DNA of 64,000 nucleotides from Hymenopus coronatus (GCA_030762935.1 CM060888.1:120787468-120851467); one strand, 5' to 3'. Shown: positions 1 through 11,430, counted from the stretch's first letter. Translations and numbers: made by a program. Notes: generated by a model from the letters alone, not told the origin.

Positions 1-262
1 ATACTAACTACTAACTACTTCATACTAATCGAGATAAACATGAGCAGAAATGCCTTCTTGTAAGGAGAAGGGGAATAATGGGATACACTAGGCTAAAACG
101 ATAGTCGATGCTTTTAAAAACTGGTTGCCATGTAGATGAACTCCGTTTCTTTGCATTGCCAGAGTTGACAAATTGCCGTATGTGAAAAGTAAATTATTTT
201 AAAATTGAAACCAATAATAAGAAATATCTCAAAATTGGTCAACTGGGCGATGTAGGACTGTT
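1..262 (+). repeat. DR repeat, S-half, cut by window edge
   Basis: This is the beginning of a '+' DR copy whose first bases lie outside the window. It matches other copies in order: a motif like ACTAATCGAGATAAACAT, then TAAGGAGAAGGGGAATAA, a GATAGTC block, TTGACAAATTGCCGTATG and a final GAAATATCTCAAAA block. The match fades after about 262 and the E half is missing. Positions 263-675 hold no recognisable element; an open frame at 300-578 (92 codons) has two Cys-x2-Cys-like spacings but no family that I recognise. Confidence 0.75.
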
Positions 263-299
263 TTTCAGCAGGACAATTTGTGCGTTCTTTTCCCGCGAG

Positions 300-578
300 A
301 TGGAAGGACTACCGATCACAGAATTTACGTTGTTGACTGCTACTTCCGAACTGGAAGAATATATTACCTATCAGCATAAATTCTGCGATTGTTCCAAATG
401 TAAAAATCGGAAAGGTACGATACAAGAGTCCTATTTTACTAATGTGACCTCAAAATTGTTGACACCCACTTCTTCTATATATCGTTCGCTAGTCCTCTGC
501 AAGAAGCAATACGTGATAAACTTACTACCTAGTATTGAGTCATGCACAGGCAAACGACTGTCGGCAAAGACTGGATAA
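300..578 (+). other. open frame of unknown status
   Basis: This is a 92-codon ATG-to-stop frame just downstream of a truncated DR copy. The predicted product has a small cysteine group (CDCSKCKNRKG) near residue 30 and is otherwise unremarkable, with no signal peptide or membrane segment. There is no splice or promoter evidence, and I do not recognise a family. A chance frame is the most likely explanation; a piece of a decayed mobile-element ORF is possible. Confidence 0.15.
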
Positions 579-674
579 ATCTGAGGATTATATGTGTATA
601 TACACACATATATATATATACATATACGAGTATTTTAAAGATAAAAATTATGAGATATATTGCTTTTTTTTATT

Positions 675-900
675 TTTGGTAGCTTAACGTCCTTTAACCT
701 GGTTGGTCATATTGGACGATGAATGCAATTGGTGATATGATGCTCAAATGCATGGAGCTTAAAGTTGTTCGACATTCGTCTTCTCAGGATAAGGGAAAAA
801 CATTATCCGGGTAATTCACCCTAAGCGAGATTCGAACTCACGACCTTTTGAATGTGCGGCAGACATGCTACCACCACACTACCCAGGCAGGTCTATGAGA
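675..900 (-). repeat. tRNA-derived SINE, family S5
   Basis: On the minus strand the segment begins with a tRNA-like head. An A-box-like stretch (GTAGTGTGGTGGTAGCATG) is followed by a B-box-like GAGTTCGAATCTC. A body then runs down to about 675. The body is shared with 48487-48620 (CCTGGT-GGTCATAT, GATGCTCAAA, GGAGCTTAAA and CGACATTCGTC-like blocks), which shows a dispersed family and not a lone tRNA pseudogene. Confidence 0.7.
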
Positions 901-1114
901 GATATTATGCAAACATTTGCAGCTACTATTTAACGGAATATATTAACCATCCTGTAGATCCTAATATTGTTCTTTCCAAATACAGATATTATTCTAGGCG
1001 TTTTTTTAATTGCTTCATTTGTATAGCCCCATTTAACTGCTACGGTCATAGCGGGACCTTTTAATTTGTGTAACAACTCTGATTTAACTGTAGGTTGTTG
1101 ACATTAGGTTATTC

Positions 1115-1290
1115 ATTTTATATTGCTAAACACACGCGCTTCACTCTCACAGTTCCACACTCTGTGGGGGTGAGGGAATAATACTGCTTAAAGTAACATT
1201 CCTCGCCCCAGCTGGGAATCAAATCCAGGACCTCTGGATGAGAAGTCATCTCGCTAGCCGCTTGAGTACAGAGGCACTCCAAGGTGTTAT
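1115..1290 (-). repeat. tRNA-derived SINE-like element, family S6
   Basis: The reverse complement begins TGCCTCTGTACTCAAGCGGC and carries GGATTTGATTCCCAGC, a good RNA polymerase III B-box, about 45 bases further on. That is the spacing of a tRNA head. The downstream body is moderately GC-rich. No second copy was seen in the window. The following stretch, 1291-1678, is AT-rich and holds nothing I recognise. Confidence 0.55.
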
Positions 1291-1678
1291 TATTAAAATA
1301 ATTATTATATTTTTATGTAAATGCTCTGTTTAATGTTAAATTATTTTAAGGATATAGTTTAAAATTTAGATTGTATATACACATTATTTTGAAAGGTGAA
1401 TGTGATGGTTGAGCTACCTAACCCACACAATTATTTATTTATTTTTTTAGATGAGCTGTCTTACCATATGCAAGCTGTAATTCAAATCGACATCTTTAAA
1501 TTTTAAATTAATGAATTTGAATTTACCAAAAATTTTAAAAGTGAAAATTCTTATTCTACCCAGGATATCAGCACAATCATTCTCACTTGAAATGAAAAAT
1601 ACACACGTTTTCCAGATACTGTATTAAAGATCGGAATATTTTATAAAGTTCAGTTAAAACAGCAATTAATTTGAAAAA

Positions 1679-2372
1679 ATCTGATGTATTCCATTCACAC
1701 GACTTTCTCTGTATCTCTGCAACAAATTATTGTTAAAAAGCTTATGCTTTTATCTACTTCATGTTAAGTGAGAAAAAATTAGCAGATTAGACTTATTACT
1801 TGCTTCCTTGTAAGTAGAAGCGAGGAGTACCATAGTTTAAAGTGATGGTCAAAAGCTGGTTGCTATGTGACTGAAGTTCCTTTGTTTGTATGGACAGGAG
1901 TTGACAAATTCCTGTATGAGAGAAGTAAGTCTTTCAAGGCTGAAACCAAAAGCAAGGAATATCTAAAAACGATCAACCCCACCAAAAAAATGTAAATAAC
2001 ATAAATTGTGTGTTCTAATATGCTCTACTTTTTTTGTTTGCTAAGTTTTTGTCTATCTCTTACGGTTTAGCAGTTACACAAAATTCCGTAAAATTCATCC
2101 AGAATAAAGTAGTCTTCAGAGGCTATTCCCAAAAAATTCAAGATATACATATTATTTGTCAGTTATAAATCTTTAATATACGATATTTTAATCAAAATCG
2201 TTAGAGCCATTTTTTAAAAATGAAAATTTTGGAAAATTTTTCCATGTGAAGGGCATTTGGGGGTGGGGATATTTTCTTGAAAATCTTCGTGTCGCATCCT
2301 TGGTAGAAACCGAACTTAAATACCAAGTTTGGCATTTAACGGTCTTTTCTTTTTTGAGCTATGCTGCCCACA

Positions 2373-2411
<39 letters not shown>

Positions 2412-2569
2412 GACAGACAGACACACACGGACATTTTTCTAAAAATGCTTTTTTTTGGATTCAGGTGGTCTCAAAACATTTCCGGTGAAATCTCGGTATC
2501 GAATTTTTTTGTACAATGCAATACCTTCTCTATACACTATGTATATAGTACGTATAGAGAAAGTAAAAA
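1679..2569 (+). repeat. DR repeat, near-full copy
   Basis: This is a complete S-to-E copy, about 890 bp. It begins CTGATGTATTCCATTCACAC and then the terminal motif ACTTTCTCTG. It contains the internal GGAGTTGACAAATTCCTG and TCTTACGGTTTAGCAG blocks and a CA microsatellite after CTATGCTGCCCACAGA. It ends with the E palindrome around TATGTATATAG and TAGAGAAAGTAAAA. Confidence 0.9.
2370..2410 (+). repeat. (CA)n microsatellite inside DR
   Basis: An uninterrupted ACACAC run sits at the fixed microsatellite site of the DR family, directly after CTATGCTGCCCACAG. The same site carries CA/TG runs in most other copies. Confidence 0.95.
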
Positions 2570-2631
2570 TAGTTACCTATTTTATTAGTTTTATGAATTA
2601 CGCATTTTCTAAATTATTTTATTAGTATTTT

Positions 2632-2945
2632 TTGTAGTCGGCGTACCCTCCCCTTATGTAGGTATGACAGTCCCTAGGACTTACAAGTGGCTACCTAGAG
2701 GTCAGAAGCTTGTCGGCACGAAACCACAAATCGGAGAACATGGAACGAGTGGTCGGCCCGTAGCCAGGCTGGACGTGAGGAAGTGGCTGATTTGAAATGA
2801 AAGCAAAATGGATGATAGGAAAGGTGATGGTGGAGAAATTGGTGGAATGAGTGGCGAAGAAAACCTGCCCAGACACCGATTCGTCCACTACAAATCCCAC
2901 ATGCGGGCGCAAGCCACCTGGGTGGGAGGCGAGCGGTCTAACCAC
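2632..2945 (-). repeat. tRNA-derived SINE, family S1, with 13-bp TSD
   Basis: This is a complete minus-strand SINE. The head at the 2945 side reads into a B-box region near the CCCGCATGTGGGATTTGT body shared with the copy at 6624. The other end is GTAGTCGGCGTACC reversed. Flanking duplications TTATTAGTATTTT are identical at 2619-2631 and 2946-2958, which fixes both borders and indicates retroposition. After it, 2959-3745 is AT-rich with nothing recognisable. Confidence 0.85.
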
Positions 2946-3745
2946 TTATTAGTATTTTATGAAAACTATAATTATAAAATTTCAAAATAGGTATATTATT
3001 TAGAATTGCTTATTTATGTAACACTAAGGACAAATATCAAGAATTCAAAATATTGCGTTGAAATTATTAATATAAAATTAACTGACAAGGCATGCTGAGA
3101 AATAACGTATATTGAAGGGTGTATTTAGTACTTTGAATAGTGAAAGACTATTGGCTAATAATTAATAATACTAATAATAAAACATTATTATAACATACAA
3201 TTTTTATGTAAAATTTAATAAATACATTAAATGTTCGTACTTTTCTTTGAATCATATATATATTTCCATTTTCATAATTTTAAAAATGCCACTAGAGTTA
3301 CTATTTTCACAATAAGCTTTAAGAACGTTTTAATGAAATAAAACCTTGAAGTTCACAATGTTTATTTTCTTTCTGTAAAATTTTCTTCCTCACGGTGATA
3401 ATCCATTCATGTTCCTTATTGAACCTAAGAACTTAAATGCGTTTCACAAGAAAGAGAACTTTAATTGGTCAATATTGTCAAACAAAAGTAATTTCGTTTA
3501 CTATCTCTTGCGTATCAGAGTATAGAAAATGAATTGTGATTTTTTTCTTCTCGAATTTGTAAGATTTAATTAGGTTTTTAGATATATTTTAGTCGCTATT
3601 TATGCTCATTTCTTCTGTGATGGCAGAAACAAAGGTTGTACCGGTTATAAGGATATTCAGCATAGATTTAAAAGTAGCGCTTTTGTAGGCCACACTTGAA
3701 CGTTCGGAATATTAAGACACTAGGAAGCTACACAAATTTAACTTG

Positions 3746-4617
3746 TTACTTTCTCTACACGTACTATGTACATAGTATATAGAGAAGACATTGTAATGCA
3801 CCCAAAAATTCGATACCGAGATTTCTTTGGAAGTACATGTTTTGGGTCTCCCTGAATCTAAAAAAAGCATTTTTAGAAACAGGTCTGTGTGTGTGCGTGT
3901 GTGTGTCTGTCTGTGTGTCTGTGGACAGCATAGCTCAAAACGAAAAGACCGTTGACTACCAAACTTGGTATTTAAGTTTGTTATCTTCCAAGGATGCCAC
4001 ACGAAGATTTTAAAGAAAATCCTCCCCACACCCAATTACTGTGTACATGGAACTTTTTTCGAAAATTTAATTTTTTTTAAAAATGGCTCTAAAGATTTTG
4101 ATTAAAATATCGTATATTTAAGATATTTACCTGACAAATAAAATGTATATCTTGAATTTTCTGGGAACAGGCTTTGAAGACTACTTTATTCGTGAGGAAT
4201 TTTGCATAACTGCTAAACCGTAAGAGATAGACAAAAGCTTACTGCACAAAAAATGTAAAGCACATTAAAACACACAATTTATTTTATACACATTTTTTTC
4301 TGCAGTTGATTGTTTTTGAGATATTCCTTGTTTTTGGTTTCAGCCTTGAAAAACTTATACTTTTCTCATACGGGAATTTGTCAACTCCTGTCCATACAAA
4401 CAAAGGAACTTCAGTCACCTAGCGACCAGATTTTGACTATCACTTTAGCCTATGGTACTCCCTTATTTCGCTTCAACTTACAAGGAAGCAAGTAATAAGA
4501 CTATATTTGCTCATTTTTTCTCAATTGGATGAAGTAAATATTAGCATGGGCTTTTTAACAATACTTTGTTGCAGAGACGTAGAGAAAGTCATGTGAATGG
4601 AACACATAGATTTTTTT
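3746..4617 (-). repeat. DR repeat, near-full copy
   Basis: E end first: TACTTTCTCTACACGTACTA, then the CACCCAAAAATTCGATACCG block, a TG-rich site at 3890-3925, the AAACTTGGTATTTAAG block, the TTTGATTAAAATATCG block, and GTAGAGAAAGTCATGTGAATG at the S end. The length is about 870 bp. The stretch 4618-5032 between this and the next copy holds no recognisable element. Confidence 0.9.
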
Positions 4618-5032
4618 CCTACTTTACTATCGATCTTATTAATAATGCTTGAATAATGGCATGAACTTTAATTTCTCAGATATCCACTGTTACCATCAGC
4701 GCCGCAGTTTTCTAAATGGATAATACAGGATACCCTTGATGTCATGTTTGCCGCTGTTGGTGTGATCACCAACGTGCCTGTTTTACACGGGAGTCGTTAT
4801 AGCAGACGATCGCTATTCGCCACTGTATATAGCTTGTCCCTCCAGAAACCAACAACGTCACATGTCCACTTTGCTGCGCCAGTTATTTATATCCAATCCT
4901 TGGATATAAATCACAACATAACGAATGTGATGACAATGAAAGGAAAATAAAATTTAAAACTCTTTAACTTGCAGAATTTAAGCTTCATCAAGTTAATATC
5001 TTCTACTAATTAAAACGATGTTGTTTGGTATA

Positions 5033-5172
5033 TTACTTTCTGTATACGTATTATGTACATTGTGTATAGAGAAGGTATTGTATTGCACCCAAAAATTCGA
5101 GACCGAGATTTCACGGGCAATATATATTTTGAGATCCCCTGAACCCAAAAAAAGCATTTTTAGAAAAATGGC

Positions 5173-5214
<42 letters not shown>

Positions 5215-5912
5215 TGTGGGCAGCATAGCTCAAACATGGAAAGACCGTTAAAAACCAAACTTGGTATTTAGGTTTGGTATCTTCCAAAGATGCGACACGA
5301 AGATTTTCAAGAGAATCCCCCACCCCAAACTATCCTTTACATGAAAAAAAAATGAAAATATTGATTTTCTAAAAAATGGCTCTAACGATTTTGATTAAAA
5401 TCTCGTAAATTTAAGGCATTTACTTGACAAATAAAATGCTTATCTTGAATTTTCTGGGAATAGCCTCTGAAGACTACTTTATTCTAGATGCATTTTACGG
5501 ATTTTTGCATAACAGCTAAACCGTAAGAGATGGACAAAAACTTACCACACAAAAAATGTAGAGCACATTAAAACACACAATGTATGTTATACACATTTTT
5601 TCGTGGATTCGATCATTTTTAAGATATCATTTGTTTTTGTTTTCAGCTATGAAAAACTTATACTTTTCTTATACAGGAATTTGTCAACTCCTGTCCATTA
5701 CAAACAAAGGAGCTTCAGTCACATAGTAACCAGCTTTTCACTATCACTTTAACCAATGGTACTCCCTTATTTCGCTTCTGCTTACAAGGAAACAAGTAAT
5801 AAGACTATTTTTGTTAATTTTGTCTCGATTAGCATGAAGTAAATAGAAGTAAGAGCTTTTTAAGAATAATTTGTTGCAGATATGTAGAGAAAGTCATGTA
5901 AATGGAACACAT
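5033..5912 (-). repeat. DR repeat, near-full copy
   Basis: This is a second minus copy in direct order with the previous one. It starts TTACTTTCTGTATACGTATT and ends GTAGAGAAAGTCATGTAAAT. The TG run at 5173-5213 is the longest pure dinucleotide run of the early copies. Confidence 0.9.
5173..5213 (+). repeat. (TG)n microsatellite inside DR
   Basis: This is a pure TG run of about 40 bp at the fixed microsatellite site of the minus DR copy, followed by TCTGTGGGCAGCATAGCTC. Confidence 0.95.
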
Positions 5913-6039
5913 TTTGAATTTGGACTGCGAAAAAGTTATACTGTAATGAATATTTCATAAGACTAAATTAAGCTTTATTGTGATATATTTTTAAATTTAT
6001 ACAGAAAGGGTAAAGCATACAAAATGGAACTTAAAATCA

Positions 6040-6172
6040 ATTTAAAAAAAAGGGCGCACCCAACTGCCCCGAATTGGAAGTGTGTGGTTATCGTTTTGCA
6101 TTAAAAGAGTTGCAGAATCAATAGTGCTATTTAAGTTAAAGCTCGCCAGTGGAGAACTGGCGAGGACGACCT
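6040..6172 (+). repeat. dispersed repeat R2 (hairpin family)
   Basis: This shares ACCCAACTGCCCC, TAAAAGAGTTGCAGAAT and TTAAGTTAAA blocks, in the same order, with the reverse complement of 11235-11430. It ends in CTCGCCAGTGGAGAACTGGC, a short self-complementary segment. It has no coding potential. A poly-T run follows at about 6183-6205. Confidence 0.6.
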
Positions 6173-6204
6173 TATTTTACCTTTTTTTTTTTTTTTTTTT
6201 TTTT

Positions 6205-6480
6205 TAAAACAGTAACGGAGTCTGATCAGGACTCCGGTACTGTATCCCTATTTACATTTCCCCCCGTAGGTTTTACTGATTACTGGTTTACTGGTTTTAC
6301 TGTTTCTTTTACAAACATATACACATTGCACAAACATATAACATCCATGCCCAAGGCGGGACTCGAACCCACGATCCCCTGCCCATGTACCTTCGCAAAG
6401 AGCGTGACTCGCTCACCGTCCGTGCTAGGGAAGATGCGGAAAGCGAAGTCACTCTCGCCAGTTATCCACATATCGGGTTG
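6205..6480 (-). repeat. tRNA-derived SINE-like element, family S8
   Basis: On the minus strand, GGGTTCGAGTCCCGCC (6346-6371 region) is a strong B-box, preceded by a tRNA-like head. The body runs leftward through pyrimidine-rich DNA to the long T run at 6183-6205, which is the poly-A tail read on the other strand. Only one copy was seen here. Confidence 0.55.
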
Positions 6481-6623
6481 AAAGCGCTGATAGAATCCAA
6501 ACGCTGAAACCCTTACCTGTTACATTCATTGTCTTAAACTACCAAAATATTAAATAAGGAACAAGATTTAATGGATTGAGTGTATATTTAATTAATAACC
6601 ATACTAATTTTATTATATTTAGG

Positions 6624-6983
6624 TTGCCCATGGCCAAGTGGGCAGACCGCTCGCCTCTCACTTAGGCGGCCCCGGTTCAATCCCAAGCGCCCGCATGTGG
6701 AATTTGTGGGGGACGAAGCAGCGTCTTTTCTCCGGGTCCTCCGGTTTCCCCCGCCACTCATTCCATCAATGCTCCATCATCTTCCCTATCATCCACTTTG
6801 TTTGCATTTCCTATCATCCACTTCTTCACGTTCATGCCTGACCACGGGCCGACCAGTTGCTCCAGGTTCTCGATTCTGTGGTTTCGTGCCGTTCGCTCCC
6901 CGATAGACTTCTGACCCCTAGGCACCCACTTGTAAATCCAAGGGGGCGGGGGTCAGTCTTAAAATACGGGAATGGTAAGCCGA
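6624..6983 (+). repeat. tRNA-derived SINE, family S1
   Basis: The head GGTTGCCCATGGCCAAGTGG holds an A-box, and GGTTCAATCCCAAGC is the B-box. The body CCCGCATGTGGAATTTGT and the end GGTAAGCCGACTAC match the copy at 2632-2945 in opposite orientation. The frames at 6638-6906 are inside the SINE and are not genes. Confidence 0.85.
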
Positions 6984-7087
6984 CTACGAAACTCAATTCT
7001 TTACCAAGACCGTCAAATACTTAAACTATTTTACTTATCCTAATACACAAGTTAGTTTTGAGTACCCCCTAGGGCTAAATCCGTTTA

Positions 7088-7657
7088 GATGATTTTGAGA
7101 GAAATCCCCCCACCCCCAACTACCCTTTACGTAGAACTTTTTTCGAAAATTTTGATTTTCTCAAAAATGGCTCTAACGATTTTGATTAAAATTTCGTATA
7201 TTAAAGATATTTACTTGAGAAATAAAATGTATATCTTGAATTTTCTGGGAATAGCCTCTGAAGAGTACTTTATTCTGGATGAATTTTACGAAATGTTTAA
7301 TAGCTGATAAACCGTAAGAGATGGACAAAAATTTACCACACGAAAAATGTAGAGCACGTTAAAATACACACTTTATGTTATATACACTTTTTTCGTGGAT
7401 TTCATCTTTTTTGAGACATTCCTTGTTCTTGGTTTCTGCTTGGAAAAACTTATACTTATCTTATTCAGGAATTTGTCAACTCCTGTCCATACAAACAAAG
7501 GAACTTCCGTGAGATAGCAACCAGCTTTTGATTATCACTTTAACCTACGGTAATCTCTTATTTTTCTGATTAGCACGAAGTAAATAGAAGTATAAGCTTT
7601 TTAAGAATAATTTGTTGCTGAGAGGTAGAGAAAGTCATGTGAATGGTACACATAAGA
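7088..7657 (-). repeat. DR repeat, E half missing
   Basis: The copy starts in the middle (GAGAAATCCCCCCACCCCCA, ACTACCCTTTACGT) and continues to GTAGAGAAAGTCATGTGAATG at 7625-7646. The E end and microsatellite site are absent. The long frame 7089-7307 is one of several copies open in the same DR frame. Confidence 0.85.
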
Positions 7658-9345
7658 TTTTTCTCTTTCCTTTCCCATTCAATATTTCAATCACTATAAT
7701 CTCGTCTTGCAATCCGTTTATTTTGTATTCCCAATTTTCTTTCCTTCAGTTAAGCGATGTACGATTGTGTTCCATTGTCCGCCCAAAATACATCGTTTTA
7801 TTTCAATATCTCTCATCCCTTACAAAAATAATTTCCCCTGTCCACGTCCAAACTAATTTTTTATTCTCCTATTTATTACATATATCTACATACTCCCCCT
7901 CTTATCCATTCTTTGTTAACTGTTCTATATATTTAATTAAGAGAATGTTTCTTGTCATTGAGACGATTTGATAACTGATTGACTATCTAACTCTTCCATC
8001 GGCTACATATTATTATTAGAATGATTATAGTGAATCTAAATAAAATTAAAGAAAATAATGAAGTTCAGTATTGAAAGCCGAAAGCGTCTTTTATAAAAGT
8101 TCACAATGTAAGGCAATGTTTTTCACCAGTAGTGATTTTTACATATATTTACAGACGTTTACATATCGAATCTTCATTAAACCACTCTTCCTGACTCTGG
8201 AACAGTATTTATAAAGTTTTAAAATTTTTTAAGTATATTGTGCTTCCTTCAGGGGTTATTTTCCAAGAGTTGGGCTGAGGTAATATTTCTAACTACATCA
8301 GTTTAAACTTAATCACCCCGAATATCTATTTTATAATACAACCGTTCCATATATAAAATTAGTCTTTTATCCAACATTTATGTTGAAATGTCATTTATTT
8401 AGTGTACAACATTAACATATAAGTAAGGAATAAATTTAATGTTGTACTTATTTTTAAAGCGTCCTGGTATCTGTTTCTATTAACCTGGTCGTGTATTGCA
8501 AATGTTTACATTTATTCGACTCTTTTAACACAATTATTATTACATTCATTGTTTTAATTTACCTACAACAAAATAACTAAAATTGATAAAATTAGAAAGA
8601 AAGGAATCTAATAATAATAATACCTAATAATAATGATAACAAATAAACTACAGAATAATAAAAAGGTACATTAAAATATTTTCTGGCCATGGAAACATGC
8701 TGACACGACATTAAATTTCCTACTGACTTGTATTTTTCCCAGTAAACAATAAGTAGGCCTCAAATTATTTTGACATACATCTCAATAACGCATAACTATG
8801 CCGTTAAGTTTGATAGAACATTAAAATATTCCAGGCTGGAAGGCCGTGGCCAACGTGTTATCGCAAGTGCTTTTAAGTCCCGAGCAATGTACCAATGTAA
8901 TTGTCTGAAATAAAATTAAAATGTTGCTTAAAAATACAAAATTTTAATGACATGAATCATACGAGGAGAACTTTATAACTTTATGAATAAAATTGTTATT
9001 TTTTCAGCAATATTATTTATATGGTTATATTAATATGAAGTAATCATGTTAGCTTAACGAATTGAGAAAGAGCAGCATACATAAAGTTTAGTTGCAAGTA
9101 AAACCGCCAATACGTAACAAAGGACAAATAAAATGCCAAAAAGGAAAAATGACGCCATTTTCTCACTTACAATGACCCAAAATGAAAATACATCATGTTG
9201 AGCATTGTCTTCAGACACTCGAAACGAAAAGGAATCTTCCTTAACTTCCGAGCCATATTAATAATCCATAGATTGGAGAAAATATACTTATGGCATTTAT
9301 GCAGGGAAGCTCCCTTGCGTCGGTACATAGACCGGCAGTGTAAAG
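7658..9345. other. AT-rich stretch without recognised features
   Basis: There are no DR, SINE or transposase blocks. The frame at 7612-7971 overlaps the DR S end and is hydrophobic by composition only. A small TAATAATAATA-rich patch lies near 8610-8660. I see no gene here. Confidence 0.6.
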
Positions 9346-9348
9346 ACT

Positions 9349-9690
9349 GGAGTCTACTCTACTTGTTCAGTAAATTGTGTGTTTAATTACGAGAAGGAGC
9401 GGGTTAATTTATTGGTCAGTGTCTTGGAGCTCTCTCCTTACTGCATGTGCTCGTGCGTTCGCTCCTTGACTCTTCTTATACTGCTCTTCTCTTCTTGCTC
9501 GGGTCCGCCGACTCCAGCGCTCCAGATTAAGGCACGGGAGCTGCTGCTACAACGTTATTGGTTACCAAGTCTCGGTAAAAATCTAGCACATAAAGAGCTA
9601 CCAGAGTATTGCTTTTCTTTTTTATTGCTTACCAAAGGAAGAAGTATTAGATTTTATTGGAAATACTTGTTTTGAACACCCCACGTTACA
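9349..9690 (-). mobile_element. candidate solo LTR
   Basis: The minus strand begins TGTTGTAACGTGGGGTGTTC and contains a TATA-like AGCAGTATAAGAAGAG, an AATAAA at about 120 bases further, and a possible end at AGTCTTTACA. The composition is more GC-rich than the surroundings. TG...CA ends, a TATA-like box and a polyadenylation signal in this order fit a long terminal repeat. However, I could not find a matching target duplication, and no internal retroelement sequence adjoins it. Confidence 0.35.
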
Positions 9691-9695
9691 ACAAA

Positions 9696-10513
9696 CATCT
9701 GATGTGTTCCATTCACATGACTTTCTCTACCTCTCTGTAACCAATTATTGTTAAAAAGCATATTCTTATACCTCTTTATGATAGTCGAGATAAACATTAT
9801 CAGAAATTGGCTTATTACTTGCTTCCTGTAAGTATAAGGAAAATAAGGGAATATACTAGGCTGAAACGATTGTCAAATCTTTTAAAAGCCGGTTGGAATG
9901 TGGATGAAATTCATTTCTTTGCAGGGCCAGAAGTTTACAACTTTCCATGTGAGAAAAGTTAAGTATTTACTTTACATATGAAACAAATAACAAGGAATAT
10001 CTCAGAAATAATCAATTCCACGAAAAAAACATATATGACATAAATTGTGCGTTTTAACGTGATTTACATTTTTTGTGAAGTAAGTTTTTGTCTTTCTCTT
10101 ACGTTTATCAGTTACACAAAATTAAAAAAAAATCAATCAGAATAAAGAGGTCTTCAGAGGCTATTCCCAGAAAATTCAAGATATACATTTTATTTCCAAA
10201 TAAATATCTTTGATATACGGCATTTTAATCAAAATTGTTAGAGCCATTTTTAGGAAATCAAAATTTTCGAAATTTGTTCTACGTTAAGGGTAGTTTAAGG
10301 TGGGGAATTTTTTTCAAAATCTTCGTGTCGCATCCCTGGAAAATACTAAACTTAAATACCAAGTTACGCACTCACTGACCTTTTTCTGAAAATACCTTTT
10401 TGGATACAGGGGGTCCTAAAACGTATTTTCGGTGAAATCTCGGTATCAAATTTTTGGGTGAATGCAATACCTTTTCATTCACTATATACAGATTACGTGC
10501 AGAGAAAGTAAAA
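9696..10513 (+). repeat. DR repeat, near-full copy
   Basis: S end CTGATGTGTTCCATTCACAT with GACTTTCTCTACC; E end GCAGAGAAAGTAAAA at about 10500-10513. The CA microsatellite has shrunk to almost nothing here (GCACTCACTGACC). The copy abuts the next one head to tail with no spacer. Confidence 0.88.
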
Positions 10514-10758
10514 AATCTGATGCATTCCATTAACATGACTTTCTCTACCTCTGTGTAACAAATTATTCTCAAAAGGCTAATTCTTTTCTCTACTTCATGC
10601 TAATCAATTTAAGCATTAGCAGAAATATATAGTTCCTAATAAGTAGAAGGGAAACAAGGGCAAACGTTAGGCTAAAGTGATAGTCAACATTTTTAAAAGC
10701 TGGCTGATATGTGATTGAAATTCGGTTTAATTTGCGCGACCAGGAGTTAACAAATTAA
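10514..10758 (+). repeat. DR repeat, S part only
   Basis: CTGATGCATTCCATTAACAT follows directly on the E tail of the previous copy. The match runs to CCAGGAGTTAACAAATTAAA and stops. Confidence 0.8.
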
Positions 10759-10796
10759 ATAAATACCAAATAAAATGAAATAATACCAAATAATTA

Positions 10797-11225
10797 AAAT
10801 ATTACACTCTTTACATCTTCTGCAACAAACTCTTCATGCAAAATCTTATTCTTCTATCTTCTTCATTCTAACAAATTGGTAATAATGAGCTCTAGGTATA
10901 TTTTTTCTGAAGTATGTTTTCCTTTTTATAAAAAGCTATATATTTTTCCCCAAATCAAGAACACTTTATAAACTATTCATAGCAAATTAAAACTAGGTAC
11001 ATATTTTATTAGTCATACGGATATCTTAAATATTAACTTCAATAAAATTGATTTGGCTTATCTTTTAGACATTAAGGAATTAACGAATACATTTCCCTGT
11101 GGCGGGTGGAATTTGTTTGAAAATCGTCAATTTGCATCCTTGGTAGATTTTAAATTTGAATACAAAAAGTTGTCATTTATCTGACTTGATTTTGTGTTAG
11201 GTTTGACTCAGAAAACGTACACACA
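10797..11225 (+). repeat. DR repeat, strongly diverged copy
   Basis: Weak but ordered matches are seen: TTACACTCTTTACATCTTCT, GCAACAAACTCTTC, then TTGATTTGGC, GGAATTTGTTTGAAAATCG, TTTGCATCCTTGGTAGAT and AATTTGAATACAAAAAGTT. It is an old copy lacking both clean ends. Confidence 0.55.
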
Positions 11226-11230
11226 TGGCT

Positions 11231-11430
11231 ATTTCAAGTTAAAACCTGCAGTGGGGAACTGGCGAGAGCAATCTCTTTTGCTTTATCAGCAGAGAGGGTT
11301 AAACAAACGCCATTCACTCCAGTTCCCCATTGATCGCTTTTAACTTGAAACAGCCCAGTTGAATTCTGCAACTCTTTTAAGGTACTAAGGGATATATGCA
11401 CACATCGGATATGGGGCAGTTGGGTCACAG
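11231..11430 (-). repeat. dispersed repeat R2 with internal hairpin
   Basis: This is the second R2 copy, reversed relative to 6040-6172. Arms at 11231-11264 (ATTTCAAGTTAAAACCTG...) and 11317-11350 (...CGCTTTTAACTTGAAA) are complementary over most of about 34 bases around a 52-base loop. The frame at 11234-11428 is a by-product. Confidence 0.6.

Noticed and set aside
7612..7971. 119-codon hydrophobic frame as a membrane protein
   Set aside because: It starts inside a DR end and continues in T-rich DNA, so the hydrophobicity follows from base composition.
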